In this document: positions 45,337 through 53,167 of the stretch, in pieces
How the letters are laid out: the number at the start of each line of letters is the position of its first letter
How positions within the stretch are numbered: position 1 is the first letter of the stretch
Assembly: GCA_003989065.1 (NCBI GenBank)
Contig: RXIW01000013.1
Span: forward strand, 1 to 60,346
Source: Candidatus Competibacteraceae bacterium
GTDB taxonomy: Bacteria; Pseudomonadota; Gammaproteobacteria; Competibacterales; Competibacteraceae
DNA length: 60,346 nt
Direction: 5' to 3'
The notes under the pieces: model-generated
Seen by the model: the letters and a program-made list of their open reading frames with translations, nothing else
Databases searched by the model: none
What the model was told of the DNA's origin: nothing
Made by a program: the position numbers and the translations under genes

Positions 45337-47592
45337 ATGCGTGACTTCCGACTGTATCGCCGCCCGTCCTGCCGAGCCTGTTGGCTATTGGCCCTGCTGA
45401 CGCTCGCCCTCTTCAGTTTCGCCATCAGTCCCGGCAATGCGGTTGCCGCGTCGGAACGCCCGCGCATCGGGCTGGTGCTGGGCGGCGGCGGCGCTCGCGG
45501 CATCGCCCATGTCGGCGTCCTCAAGATGCTGGAGGAATTGCGCGTACCGGTCGATTGCGTCGCTGGCACCAGCATGGGATCGATCATCGGCGGCTTGTAC
45601 GCCTCCGGCATGACCCCTGCGCAAATGAGCGAGACCGTGCAACGCATCGACTGGCCGGTAGTATTCACCGACGGGCCACCGCGCGCCGATTTGCCGTTTC
45701 GCACCAAGGAAGAACAACGCGTGCTGTTGACCAACAATGTGGTGGGGGTCAAGGATGGGAAGGTGCAACTGCCCAAGGGCCTATTGCAAGGGCAAAACCT
45801 GTTGCTGCTGCTGGAGGAGCTGTCGTTGCCAGCCGCCGAGATCCACGATTTCGACCGGCTGAAGGTACCCTACCGGGCCGTCGCGACCGATCTGGCCACC
45901 GGTACGCCAGTGGTGTTGAAATCGGGCGAACTCGCCAAGGCCATGCGCGCTAGCATGTCCATTCCCAGCGCCCTGGTGCCGGTCGAGCTGGACGGTAAGC
46001 TGCTGGTGGATGGCGGCGTATCGGACAACGTGCCGGTGGATGTGGTCCGGCAGCTCTGTCATCCTGATGTGATTATCGCCATCGATGTCGGCGCGCCGCT
46101 GGCCCCCACCAGTGAACTGACCTCAGTGCTGTCCATCACCGAACAATTGACCACCATCCTGACCATTCGCAATGTGCAGATTCAGCTGGGCACGTTGGGC
46201 AAGAAGGACATCCTGATCACGCCCGATCTGAAGAACATCACCAGCATCGATTTCAATATGGGCAAGGAAGCCATCAGCGCCGGCTACATCGCCGCCCAGG
46301 GACAATACACTGCTCTGAGCCGACTGTCGGTCTCGCCTGCCGACTACCAAGCCTATCTGGCCGCCCAGCCACAACTGCCGGAAACCTACACCCCCACCAT
46401 CGACTTCGTACGGATCAAGAACAACACCCCCCTATCCGATGAAGTCATCGCCGGACAGCTGGACGTCAAGCCGGGCGAACGGCTCGATCCGCAGAAGCTC
46501 AATCGCAATCTCAACATCATCTACGGCATGGGCGACTTCCAGCAGGTGAACTATTCCCTGCTCAAGGAAGAGGGCAAGACCGGCCTGGTGGTCGAAGCGC
46601 AGGAAAGCTATATCGGCGCCAATACGCTGAATTTCGGGCTCTATCTGGGAGCCAACATGAAAGGCGACTCGCTGTTCAACATCAGCACCGCCTACACCAT
46701 GTCGCAACTCAACTCCCTGGGCGGCTCTTGGCGCAACTTCGTGCAGATCGGCGGCAACATCGCCCTGGAGAGCGACTTCTACCAGCCGCTCAACGCCGAC
46801 CAGGAATATTTCGTCGATCCCTTCGTCAGCTACCAGCAGTACGATCTCGATCTGCAGAACGACGCTTTCTTGGACAGCAGCCTCACCAATCGTTTCCGGG
46901 TTCACCAGTTTCAGGCCGGGGTGGCCGTGGGCCGCAATCTGGAACACTGGGGACGGCTGTCGCTTGGGCTGCAGTATTCTGCGGGTCGCAACGATCTCCG
47001 ATCCGGCCTGGCCTTCAGCTATGAAGGCGATTTCAACGACACCGGCTACTTCATCCGCTGGCAGGCTGACACCCTGGATAACCTCAACTTCCCCACCTCA
47101 GGCTATTCGGCCAACCTCAGCTATTACAGCGCTCTGACCGCATTGGGCGCCGATCAGAATCTACAGCTGCTCAGTTTCAATGCTCTCAAGCCCTTTACCT
47201 GGGGCAAATCGACCGTTATCCCGCGCATCCGCTTGGGCAGCACGCTCTCGGGAGATCCCAACCCACAGAACCTGTATCTGCTGGGCGGTTTCCTGAACCT
47301 GTCGGGTTATCAGATCGGCCAGGTTTCGGGGGAATACGCCGCTCTTGGAGAGGTCATCTACATGTATCGCCTGAACAATGCCTCAGCGGCATTCAGCATC
47401 CCGCTCTTCGCTGGCGGCTCGCTGGAGGTGGGCGGTGCCTGGAACGATCTCGACGAGGCGACCTTCGATTCGCTGATCCCGGCTGGCAGCGTGTTCGTAG
47501 GAGCGGATACGCTGTTGGGGCCACTGTATTTCGCCGGCGGCGTCGCCAAGGGCGATGCCTCGCTGTACCTGATGCTGGGCAAGCTGTTCTGA
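45337..47592 (+). CDS. Patatin-like phospholipase with POTRA and outer-membrane barrel (PlpD type)
   Basis: The 751-residue protein combines a signal peptide (about 1-38), a patatin domain, a POTRA-like domain and a C-terminal 16-strand-type barrel, the layout of type Vd secretion proteins such as PlpD. The patatin domain has the oxyanion loop GGGGARG (49-55), nucleophile GTSMG (Ser79) and the second dyad residue DGG (Asp225). POTRA-like strands are around 385-430 (LSDEVIAGQLDVKPGERLD), and the barrel ends with Phe as outer-membrane proteins do. ATG 45337 starts the signal peptide. An IS remnant begins 2 bases after the stop. Confidence 0.92.
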   Translation: MRDFRLYRRPSCRACWLLALLTLALFSFAISPGNAVAASERPRIGLVLGGGGARGIAHVGVLKMLEELRVPVDCVAGTSMGSIIGGLYASGMTPAQMSETVQRIDWPVVFTDGPPRADLPFRTKEEQRVLLTNNVVGVKDGKVQLPKGLLQGQNLLLLLEELSLPAAEIHDFDRLKVPYRAVATDLATGTPVVLKSGELAKAMRASMSIPSALVPVELDGKLLVDGGVSDNVPVDVVRQLCHPDVIIAIDVGAPLAPTSELTSVLSITEQLTTILTIRNVQIQLGTLGKKDILITPDLKNITSIDFNMGKEAISAGYIAAQGQYTALSRLSVSPADYQAYLAAQPQLPETYTPTIDFVRIKNNTPLSDEVIAGQLDVKPGERLDPQKLNRNLNIIYGMGDFQQVNYSLLKEEGKTGLVVEAQESYIGANTLNFGLYLGANMKGDSLFNISTAYTMSQLNSLGGSWRNFVQIGGNIALESDFYQPLNADQEYFVDPFVSYQQYDLDLQNDAFLDSSLTNRFRVHQFQAGVAVGRNLEHWGRLSLGLQYSAGRNDLRSGLAFSYEGDFNDTGYFIRWQADTLDNLNFPTSGYSANLSYYSALTALGADQNLQLLSFNALKPFTWGKSTVIPRIRLGSTLSGDPNPQNLYLLGGFLNLSGYQIGQVSGEYAALGEVIYMYRLNNASAAFSIPLFAGGSLEVGGAWNDLDEATFDSLIPAGSVFVGADTLLGPLYFAGGVAKGDASLYLMLGKLF

Positions 47593-47593
47593 C

Positions 47594-47840
47594 AAACTGT
47601 TCACAAAGGATATAATTTTCTGAGCATGATGGAGCTGGAAGCGGGGAACATTGGGTCGTTTGGCGCCTTCAAGGCAGTAGCCAAACAGAGCCTTAGCCCA
47701 GTCGATGACCCCCTGCTTGTAGCCACCATCCACGAAGAGTTTGAGCCGGTGGGGCAGGAGGAGCCTGGATGCGCACTTGGCACCGAAAGCATCGAGTGTG
47801 GTGCGAATGGCCGATGTACACTTGGGACATTGTCGTGATG
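47594..47840 (-). mobile_element. Remnant of an IS5-like element (copy 1)
   Basis: Starts with AAACTGTTCACAAAG (47594-47608), the same end as the element at 50.5 kb, and shares an identical 28-base block (47616-47643 with 50488-50515). On the minus strand it encodes a transposase scrap (LFVDGGYKQGVIDWAKALFG then LEGAKRPN). It then jumps, with a frame change, to the C-terminal SSIMLRK segment, so the central part is deleted. No right end is seen. It abuts the patatin gene stop. Confidence 0.75.
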
Positions 47841-47993
47841 CAATAGGCTTAGAATTTATGGCCCTGTCTGGAATAGGCCGGTCACGAACCGCCGCCTCCA
47901 GGCGATGAGATGCCCGATTGAGGGTGTACAACCAGCGGGCGACTTTTGCCATCACTTCTATCAATCCACTCATTGCGTTCTGAAAGGTACAGC
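47841..47993. other. Unassigned stretch between IS remnant and VOC gene
   Basis: A minus-strand frame continues here from the IS remnant and contains RQCPKCTSAIRTTL, but I recognise no gene. It may be further IS debris or a scrap of another gene. An AAAGG motif at the right end serves the VOC gene. Confidence 0.3.
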
Positions 47994-48395
47994 ATGGCAT
48001 CTCCAGTGACGAAAGGTATCCATCACCTGGGTTTGACCGTCTCCAGACTTGAAGAAAGCGCGGCGTTTTTCAAATCCATGCTGGGCTGGCATGAAGTCAA
48101 ACGTCGAGATGACTATCCCGCCATCTTCGTGAGCGATGGAACCGTCATGCTGACACTCTGGGCCACGAAAGAGGCGCCGGTCACGCCGTTCGATAAGAAC
48201 AGAAATGTTGGCTTACACCATGTGGCTTTTACGGTCCCCGATGAGGCGACATTGAACAGCGTTTATGAGCGACTCCAACAAGCCGGAGCGCCGATCGAGT
48301 TTGCCCCAGAGCCGTTAGGCGGCGGTCCGGCAAAGCACCTGATCTGCTACGACCCGAGCGGTATCCGGGTGGAAATTCTTTGGCCGGGTCCGTAG
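47994..48395 (+). CDS. VOC-superfamily (glyoxalase/dioxygenase fold) protein
   Basis: The 133-residue protein has the paired beta-alpha-beta-beta-beta modules of the vicinal-oxygen-chelate superfamily. The metal ligands would be His in HHLGLTV, His in LHHVAFTV and Glu in RVEILWPG, a pattern common in glyoxalase I-like and bleomycin-resistance-like proteins. Substrate cannot be told. ATG 47994 is chosen after GAAAGG; the frame runs slightly further upstream. It stands alone between two decayed stretches. Confidence 0.85.
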   Translation: MASPVTKGIHHLGLTVSRLEESAAFFKSMLGWHEVKRRDDYPAIFVSDGTVMLTLWATKEAPVTPFDKNRNVGLHHVAFTVPDEATLNSVYERLQQAGAPIEFAPEPLGGGPAKHLICYDPSGIRVEILWPGP

Positions 48396-49038
48396 AGAAG
48401 GCTGCATCCATATCGACACCGGTTTTATCTCCAGGTCGTCGCAGATCGCGGATCGATTGCGACCGCATACCGCGCCGCCGGTCCGGGGCTTAACGGTTGA
48501 ACAGGTGAAACCCCTGTCGGTGACTCAACTGGCCACATTGGAGAATGGCCAATGAAATACCTGGCGATCGCCGTGCTTATTGCCATCGTCGTGGGCACCA
48601 TCACCTACGCTATCCAGCACCCGGACCATCCCCCTCCCGCCGAGCCCAACGCGGGGTGGATGCAGCGCTGATGGTCGAACGCCCGACCCGTGCGCTGTGC
48701 ATGATGGCCCAGCCATTCTTGATCTTGGCCGTTGCGGAAGCGGAAGGTTAGTGCCGCTGCCACGAGTGCTGTTCCGGTTGCCGCTCAACTCCGGGCTCTG
48801 CATCAGCGAAACCCTCGATCTAAAGATTACTGACGGGCGATTGGTGGAGGGCACAGCCAAAATCGGCGCGGGTGATCGGTAAGGGCGATCAGGAACGGAT
48901 CATGCCGCTACCGCGGAAGTCCGGGGTGCTCTTCGAAATCAGGAAAGATTTGGAAAAGTGATGGGGCGATCGTGAAGCTTGCATGGACCTCGTATGGGCG
49001 CTCCCTTACGCTGGATAGAGCTACGGGTAATATCCGCG
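48396..49038. other. Decayed region with short gene scraps
   Basis: No full-length gene is seen. Short frames include a 39-residue membrane peptide (listed separately) and scraps such as VPLPRVLFRLPLNSGLCISETLDLKI and MPLPRKSGVLFEIRKDL in different phases. They look like pieces of one or more broken genes. The stretch lies between two copies of the same broken IS, consistent with local rearrangement. Confidence 0.4.
48552..48671 (+). CDS. Possible 39-residue membrane peptide
   Basis: ATG at 48552 opens a short frame with a hydrophobic helix (YLAIAVLIAIVVGTITYAI) followed by a proline-rich polar tail ending GWMQR. The layout is that of small single-pass membrane proteins. The upstream GGAGAATGGCCA gives an acceptable ribosome site. 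It could equally be the start of a decayed gene, given its surroundings. Confidence 0.35.
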   Translation: MKYLAIAVLIAIVVGTITYAIQHPDHPPPAEPNAGWMQR

Positions 49039-49101
49039 AGGGATGCCGCAACAGGCCGAGATCGATAAAAAGATCAGCCCGCATAAACCTGCGGCATCCC
49101 T
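49039..49101. repeat. Long stem-loop with 12-base perfect arms
   Basis: AGGGATGCCGCA (49039-49050) pairs exactly with TGCGGCATCCCT (49090-49101). The 39-base loop holds a second small GATC/GATC pairing. It lies 26 bases beyond the end of the TetR gene. It may terminate the TetR transcript or be the remnant of a small mobile repeat. Confidence 0.5.
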
Positions 49102-49126
49102 AGGGGTGGGACGGTTGTGAGTGCGC

Positions 49127-49741
49127 TCACTCCGCAGCGATGGACGTCGAATCTTGCAACGCGGCGCGGACCAGCGCCCGCACCGCCCAGCTTTTGACGG
49201 TTCGCGCGGTGTCGGAATCAACACCCAGGACATCGCAGAAAACAATCATCGACTCCACTCCGAAAACCAGCGCTAACGCGGCGCACAGCCGTTCGTAATC
49301 CGCTTCGGGAAGACGGGCACGCGCTGGAGCCAATGCGGCCTCGATCAACGGTAACCGACGGTTCTGCCGAGCGGGTATCGAATCATCCGTCAAGTCACGA
49401 CGGATCGAATTCGCCAACAGGATCCGCAGCTGCGCCTCATTCTGGCAGATCATTTCATGTAAGGACGCCTCGGCCCGGTCTACCCGTTCCTCCACGTCGT
49501 CCGAAGGATCGTCGGCAAAAAGTGTCCTCGGGTCGGCAACCGCCGCATCCAGCGGTGCCTCCACCAACAGCGCCTCGATCTTCGGAAAGTGCCGATACGC
49601 CGTGGCGCGTGACACCAGGGCCTCCGCCGCCACTTCATCCATCGTGGGGGTGCGGCCCTGTTTCATCAAGCGGCTAGCGGCCAACAACAAATCCTTGCGC
49701 GTGCGCAACTCCTGGTTACTCGGCTTCCGTAGACGCGTCAT
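49127..49741 (-). CDS. TetR-family transcriptional regulator
   Basis: The 204-residue protein has an N-terminal helix-turn-helix of the TetR type (about 10-60, LLLAASRLMKQGRTPTMDEV then AEALVSRATAYRHFPKIEALL) and a helical ligand domain. Its ATG at 49741 overlaps the stop of the SnoaL-like gene as ATGA, so it is translated in the same operon. A perfect 18-base palindrome sits inside the promoter of that operon and is the obvious autoregulatory site. The ligand is unknown; the SnoaL-like partner suggests a small hydrophobic molecule. Confidence 0.9.
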   Translation of the reverse strand: MTRLRKPSNQELRTRKDLLLAASRLMKQGRTPTMDEVAAEALVSRATAYRHFPKIEALLVEAPLDAAVADPRTLFADDPSDDVEERVDRAEASLHEMICQNEAQLRILLANSIRRDLTDDSIPARQNRRLPLIEAALAPARARLPEADYERLCAALALVFGVESMIVFCDVLGVDSDTARTVKSWAVRALVRAALQDSTSIAAE

Positions 49742-50163
49742 TGTGCTTGCGGGAGCTGTTGGAGGATCGCCGCCAGATCGATCCAAACTTGCTCCTTTTG
49801 AATCTGCCCGGTTTCCGTGAACTCCACCACATGCAGCAAGCGGAAATCGAGGGGGCGCCCGCGACCTTCGAGGCCAAAGGGGCGCCCTGGTGCCTGACCC
49901 CGCCACCGTGATTCATCGACCAGGAAACCCTCGCCATGCAACCGCCGCAAGGGGGTCACCTGATCTCCGGATAGATCCGCAAACAACGTCTGATAGAAGT
50001 TCCGCGCGGCTTCACGGCCATGGCTGGGGCCATCGGGCCAACCCACGACATCGTGGATCGCATCTGGGGCTAAAGTGGCAAGAACGCCCTCGACATCATC
50101 ATGATGCTCATAAGCAAAATGCTCATCGATTTTCTGGTCCATCTGTTGGGGTGTCAGTGACAT
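49738..50163 (-). CDS. SnoaL/NTF2-like protein
   Basis: The 141-residue protein has the cone-shaped NTF2 fold pattern: a long N-terminal helix (MDQKIDEHFAYEHHDDVEGVL), ATLAPDAIHDVVGWPDG, SHGREAARNFYQTLFADL, and late strands LHVVEFTETGQIQKEQVWID. Such proteins are small-molecule isomerases, hydrolases or ester cyclases, or merely binding proteins. The start has a strong GGGAGG motif. It is the first gene of a two-gene operon with the TetR regulator. Confidence 0.82.
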   Translation of the reverse strand: MSLTPQQMDQKIDEHFAYEHHDDVEGVLATLAPDAIHDVVGWPDGPSHGREAARNFYQTLFADLSGDQVTPLRRLHGEGFLVDESRWRGQAPGRPFGLEGRGRPLDFRLLHVVEFTETGQIQKEQVWIDLAAILQQLPQAQ

Positions 50164-50194
50164 GGTGAACCTCCCGGTGGTTTAGATATATAGT

Positions 50195-50223
50195 ATCGTA
50201 ATGAGATTTAAATCTCATATCAA
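50195..50223 (-). promoter_or_regulatory. Promoter of the SnoaL-tetR operon with embedded operator
   Basis: On the minus strand: -35 TTGATA (50223-50218), a 17-base spacer, and -10 TACGAT (50200-50195). The perfect palindrome ATGAGATTTAAATCTCAT (50201-50218) fills the spacer and touches the -35, the classic place for a TetR-type repressor to block RNA polymerase. The operator should respond to the ligand of the TetR protein encoded in the same operon. Confidence 0.75.
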
Positions 50224-50458
50224 GACTACAATATCAAAACCGACAAAAAAATCCTTCACGCCCTCGATAGCGCGGCTCTCAGGAATCGGGCAAGCTGTAC
50301 CGGTATTCGCTCCTCCCGCTGTTCCTCCCTTGCTCCAACCCCTGCCCTTCAGAACAGGAACACCAGGATCGAGATCACCACCACCGCCCGCATCCCGGCT
50401 TAGTCATGCCACCATCCAGGGCTGTTCAATGCTTCTCAACCAGTTCATTCTTATAGAT
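50224..50458. other. Region without a recognisable gene upstream of the IS copy
   Basis: Frames on both strands are short and show no family pattern. A 14-residue hydrophobic scrap (RAVVVISILVFLF) is present on the minus strand at about 50350-50395. It may be a small membrane protein or a fragment left by the rearrangements around the IS element. Confidence 0.3.
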
Positions 50459-50466
50459 CTTCTGAG

Positions 50467-51092
50467 AAACTGTTCACAAAGAGTATATTTTCTGAGCATG
50501 ATGGAGCTGGAAGCGATGTAAACCATGGCTTCAGAGGATTTGGGGGAATGTTCGTAGTCTTTAGAGAGCCTTCGGTGCCATGCGAGCCCAGCGAACGTGC
50601 GTTCGATGATCCAGTGTTTGGGCAAAACAACGAACCGAGAAGTCTCTGATCGTTTTACGACTTCCAGGAGGAAGCCGAACATCGCTTTGGCCCACTGGAT
50701 GACGCCGCGCTTGTAGCCGCCATCGACGAAAGATTTTGAGCAGGTGGGGCAGGAGGATGAACCATCGAATCAGCACCAGGTGGCTACCACGCGTGTCGGA
50801 AATCCCGCAGGAATGGGCCACGACCGTCAGGAGGTTGCCTTGTGTGTCGGTGGCAATAGGGCGCTTGCGGCCTTTGATCCGTTTGCCCGCATCGTAGCCG
50901 CGCCGCCCCCTTTTTGCAGGGGATGGCGTTATACAGGCTTCGCGCGCGGTGTTTGCGGGGCCGCCCGATGTGCTCGGGCTCGAAAAAACGTTCGATCTCC
51001 GCCCATTCCCGGTCACTCACGTCGCTTGGATATACCATCGCGCTGTCCTCCTCATGGACAGAATCTCATCATCTAGATGGCTTTGTGAACAG
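50467..51092 (-). mobile_element. Internally deleted IS5-like element (copy 2)
   Basis: Perfect 12-base terminal repeats CTGTTCACAAAG (50470-50481) and CTTTGTGAACAG (51081-51092) bound the element. CTTCTGAG occurs on both outer sides (50459-50466 and 51093-51100), which may be a target duplication or partly an extension of the terminal repeats. At about 630 bases it is shorter than the roughly 850 of full elements because the transposase gene is internally deleted. It ends 21 bases before the cupin start codon, so it probably replaced that gene's native promoter. Confidence 0.82.
50500..51038 (-). pseudogene. Broken IS5-family transposase
   Basis: Three frames hold successive parts of one DDE transposase: VYPSDVSDREWAEIERFF ... 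RSLYNAI, then KRGRRGYDAGKRIKGRKRPI, then FVDGGYKRGVIQWAKAMFGF to RTFAGLAWHRRLSKDYEH. About 70-80 residues normally found between the first and second parts are missing, and a frame change separates the second and third. It cannot make active transposase. Confidence 0.85.
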
Positions 51093-51113
51093 CTTCTGAG
51101 GCTGGAGTCGATC

Positions 51114-51467
51114 ATGGAACGCGCTACACGCAACGTATTCGCCGATATCCCCGCTGCGTTGCCGGAGGAATTGTTCGAGACGCTGCTCCAGACTGGCCCC
51201 TGCCGGCTGGAGCGGATCGTGTCCTGCGGCCACGCTACCCCAAGCGATCAGTGGTACGACCAGGACTGGGACGAATGGGTGATGGTCCTGCAAGGGCAGG
51301 CAGGATTGCGGCTGGCCAACGAGGACACTGCGCGTATCCTCGCTCCGGGCGATTCGGCGTGGTTGCCGATGCATTGTCGGCACCGGGTCGAATGGACCAG
51401 CACGGACCCGCCAACCGTCTGGCTGGCATTACATATTCACACCGACACGGCTGCGCCGCACGGATAA
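51114..51467 (+). CDS. Cupin-domain protein
   Basis: The 117-residue protein is a single cupin barrel: WYDQDWDEWVMVLQGQAGLRL for motif 1 and LAPGDSAWLPMHCRHRVEWT for motif 2. The N-terminal NVFADIPAALPEELFETLLQ is typical for a small family of uncharacterised proteobacterial cupins. Metal ligands of classical cupins are only partly kept. The IS copy ends 21 bases before ATG 51114, so its expression now depends on sequence in the IS or on read-through. Confidence 0.88.
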   Translation: MERATRNVFADIPAALPEELFETLLQTGPCRLERIVSCGHATPSDQWYDQDWDEWVMVLQGQAGLRLANEDTARILAPGDSAWLPMHCRHRVEWTSTDPPTVWLALHIHTDTAAPHG

Positions 51468-51561
51468 TTCAGGCTGATTTCAGCTTACCCGTGCAGAATA
51501 GGATTACGTTATCATTGTGCATCGGGTCGATTTCGTCGGAAATGTAGGGAGCAGATATCAA

Positions 51562-52026
51562 ATGAAGAAAATCGCAATCGGTTTGGCCAGCAGCATCATC
51601 GGTATGAGCTTCATGATGGCAGCCAACGCCGCCGATCCGAAACCGCAGGACGTAGTCGAGTATCGTAAAGCCGTCTACACCATCATCGGCTGGAATTTCA
51701 AACCCATCGTGGCCATGGTGAAAGGCGAAGTGCCGTTCGACGCTGCCGCCGTGGCCCGGCACGCCCAGTATGTCGAAATGATGAGCAAGGCAGCGCCAGA
51801 AGGCTTCACCAAGGGCTCCGGCCCGGATGTGGTCAAGGATACCGACGCCAAGTTGGAAATCTGGACCAACTGGGGCAAGTTCGAGACGGCCATGACCAAT
51901 TTCCAGCAAGAATCGGCCAAGCTGGTCGAAGTGGCCAAGGCTGGTGACGAAAGCGCAATCAAGGCCCAATTCGGCAAGACCGCCGAAACCTGCAAAGCCT
52001 GTCACAAGGAATTCCGCAAGGATTGA
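51562..52026 (+). CDS. Cytochrome c'-type periplasmic protein
   Basis: The 154-residue precursor has a Sec signal peptide (MKKIAIGLASSIIGMSFMMAANA) shown here only by its ends: start at 51562, cleavage near ANAAD. The mature four-helix protein ends with the heme site CKACH (Cys144, Cys147, His148), typical of cytochrome c', which binds NO or carries electrons in the periplasm. GGGAG lies upstream and a strong terminator follows. The cytochrome b561 gene is convergent downstream, so the two are neighbours but not an operon. Confidence 0.92.
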   Translation: MKKIAIGLASSIIGMSFMMAANAADPKPQDVVEYRKAVYTIIGWNFKPIVAMVKGEVPFDAAAVARHAQYVEMMSKAAPEGFTKGSGPDVVKDTDAKLEIWTNWGKFETAMTNFQQESAKLVEVAKAGDESAIKAQFGKTAETCKACHKEFRKD

Positions 52027-52056
52027 TCGAGCCTTACTCAGCGCTCACCCACTCGC

Positions 52057-52083
52057 AAGGCCATGCCGCAGCATGGCCTTTTT
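52057..52083 (+). terminator. Rho-independent terminator after the cytochrome c' gene
   Basis: AAGGCCATGC (52057-52066) pairs perfectly with GCATGGCCTT (52071-52080) across a CGCA loop, and the 3' arm runs into TTTTT (52079-52083). It lies 31 bases past the stop. On the minus strand the same stem follows the cytochrome b gene, preceded by an A-run, so it may serve both. Confidence 0.9.
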
Positions 52084-52101
52084 CGTTCCCCACAGCTGCG
52101 T

Positions 52102-52776
52102 TCAGCGAACCAGCAGCCAGACCCCGATTCCCGCCGCCAGCAATGCGGCCAGTCCCGACCAGGCATTGACGATACGTGGCGTCTGCGCAAGCCATTCAGC
52201 CGGCAAGCGCTTGCGGCCGCTTAGCATGGGATGGATCAGGTTTTCGCGCTTGACCAGCAGGTAGAACAACACCGCCGAGATATGGATGGCAACCACCAGC
52301 AGCAACAGGTTGAAATTGATCCGATGCACGGTGGTCAACCAGTCACTGGTCGCCTTCGACACCCAAGGATACAACGGCCCCTCGGTCATGATGTCGTCGT
52401 TGGCGAACAAGCCGGTACCTGCCTGCACCAGCAGCAACGTCAGCATCACCACGATCGACCACCCCCCCATCGGATTGTGGCCCAAATAATGTGGTGTCTC
52501 GCCCCGCAGCAAGGCTTTGGCATACTCCAGCATCGCGGCAGGGCGACGGATAAAATTGCCGAAACGAGCCGTTTCGCTCCCCACCATGCCCCAGATCAGG
52601 CGGAACAGCACCAGCACCAGCACCCCGTAGCCGCCCCACACATGATAGCTCATGCTGTCACTGCTTTCGGCGCTCCACCACTGGAAGACGACCAGCCCGA
52701 CCAGGGTCCAATGGAACAATCGGGTCGGTAGATCCCAAACCTCGACGGTTTGCAGAATTTTATTTTGTTCGGACAT
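52102..52776 (-). CDS. Cytochrome b561-family di-heme membrane protein
   Basis: The 224-residue protein has four core membrane segments plus a C-terminal one, with histidines placed as heme ligands: LFHWTLVGLVVFQWW, SYHVWGGYGVLVLVLF, TVHRINFNLLLLVVAIHISAV. The family carries electrons between quinol and periplasmic c-type cytochromes or protects from superoxide. A pairing with the convergent cytochrome c' gene is attractive but inferred. ATG 52776 is chosen over 52797 from homologue starts (a polar SEQNKILQTVEVWDLPTRL lead). Confidence 0.9.
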   Translation of the reverse strand: MSEQNKILQTVEVWDLPTRLFHWTLVGLVVFQWWSAESSDSMSYHVWGGYGVLVLVLFRLIWGMVGSETARFGNFIRRPAAMLEYAKALLRGETPHYLGHNPMGGWSIVVMLTLLLVQAGTGLFANDDIMTEGPLYPWVSKATSDWLTTVHRINFNLLLLVVAIHISAVLFYLLVKRENLIHPMLSGRKRLPAEWLAQTPRIVNAWSGLAALLAAGIGVWLLVR

Positions 52777-53047
52777 CGCAGCGCTCCTTGAAATCAATCC
52801 ATCATGACAAGTCGGTAAATTTCGTTCTTATAGCCTTCCAATTGGAAATGACAATCGAGACCATGGAAAATTGCAATACTTCCGTTGCCTGGCTTGACCT
52901 GGAATCGGCGCTTGAGTTACTTTGAGGCCATGAAATACGCGCAATCCCACGAACGGTTTGAACTGCGACTGAGCCGCCCGGCCTCCTGAAGGAGCGCCGG
53001 GGTTTGTTGTCGCCGTTCATCACTGTCGACCCTTGAGGATTGCCTCC
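52777..53047 (+). promoter_or_regulatory. leuA leader region, upstream half
   Basis: A candidate promoter TTGACC (about 52894-52899) with weak -10 TTACTT lies 17 bases apart. Downstream a strong hairpin has arms CCCGGC-CTCC (52977-52986) and GGAG-C-GCCGGG (52991-53001) with loop TGAA, followed by GTTTGTTG. The string GCCGGGGTTTG ends this hairpin and is repeated at 53090-53100. A 19-residue frame at 52930-52989 overlaps it. The hairpin may be an attenuator or anti-attenuator element. Confidence 0.45.
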
Positions 53048-53167
53048 ATGCCTGATTTTCATCAAGCCCGTCCTTTCTTCCGTACCCCTGCCGGGGTTTG
53101 CCACCTTCTCCGCGCGTCTGCCCTCTCCCTCGCCCTGCTGCGACTAAGTTGCGGTCGTTGGGCCTAG
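53048..53167 (+). CDS. Leucine-rich leader peptide of leuA
   Basis: ATG 53048 opens a 39-residue frame ending TAG at 53165-53167, with GAGGAT 9 bases upstream. Codons 20-33 include seven leucines (CTT, CTC, CTC, CTC, CTG, CTG, CTA), far above expectation, as in peptides that sense leucyl-tRNA by ribosome stalling. A GC-rich set of mutually exclusive GGCC/GCGGCC pairings (about 53168-53200) follows, and leuA starts 80 bases downstream. This fits transcription attenuation of leuA. The terminator lacks a clear T-run, so the mechanism could also be translational. Confidence 0.72.
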   Translation: MPDFHQARPFFRTPAGVCHLLRASALSLALLRLSCGRWA

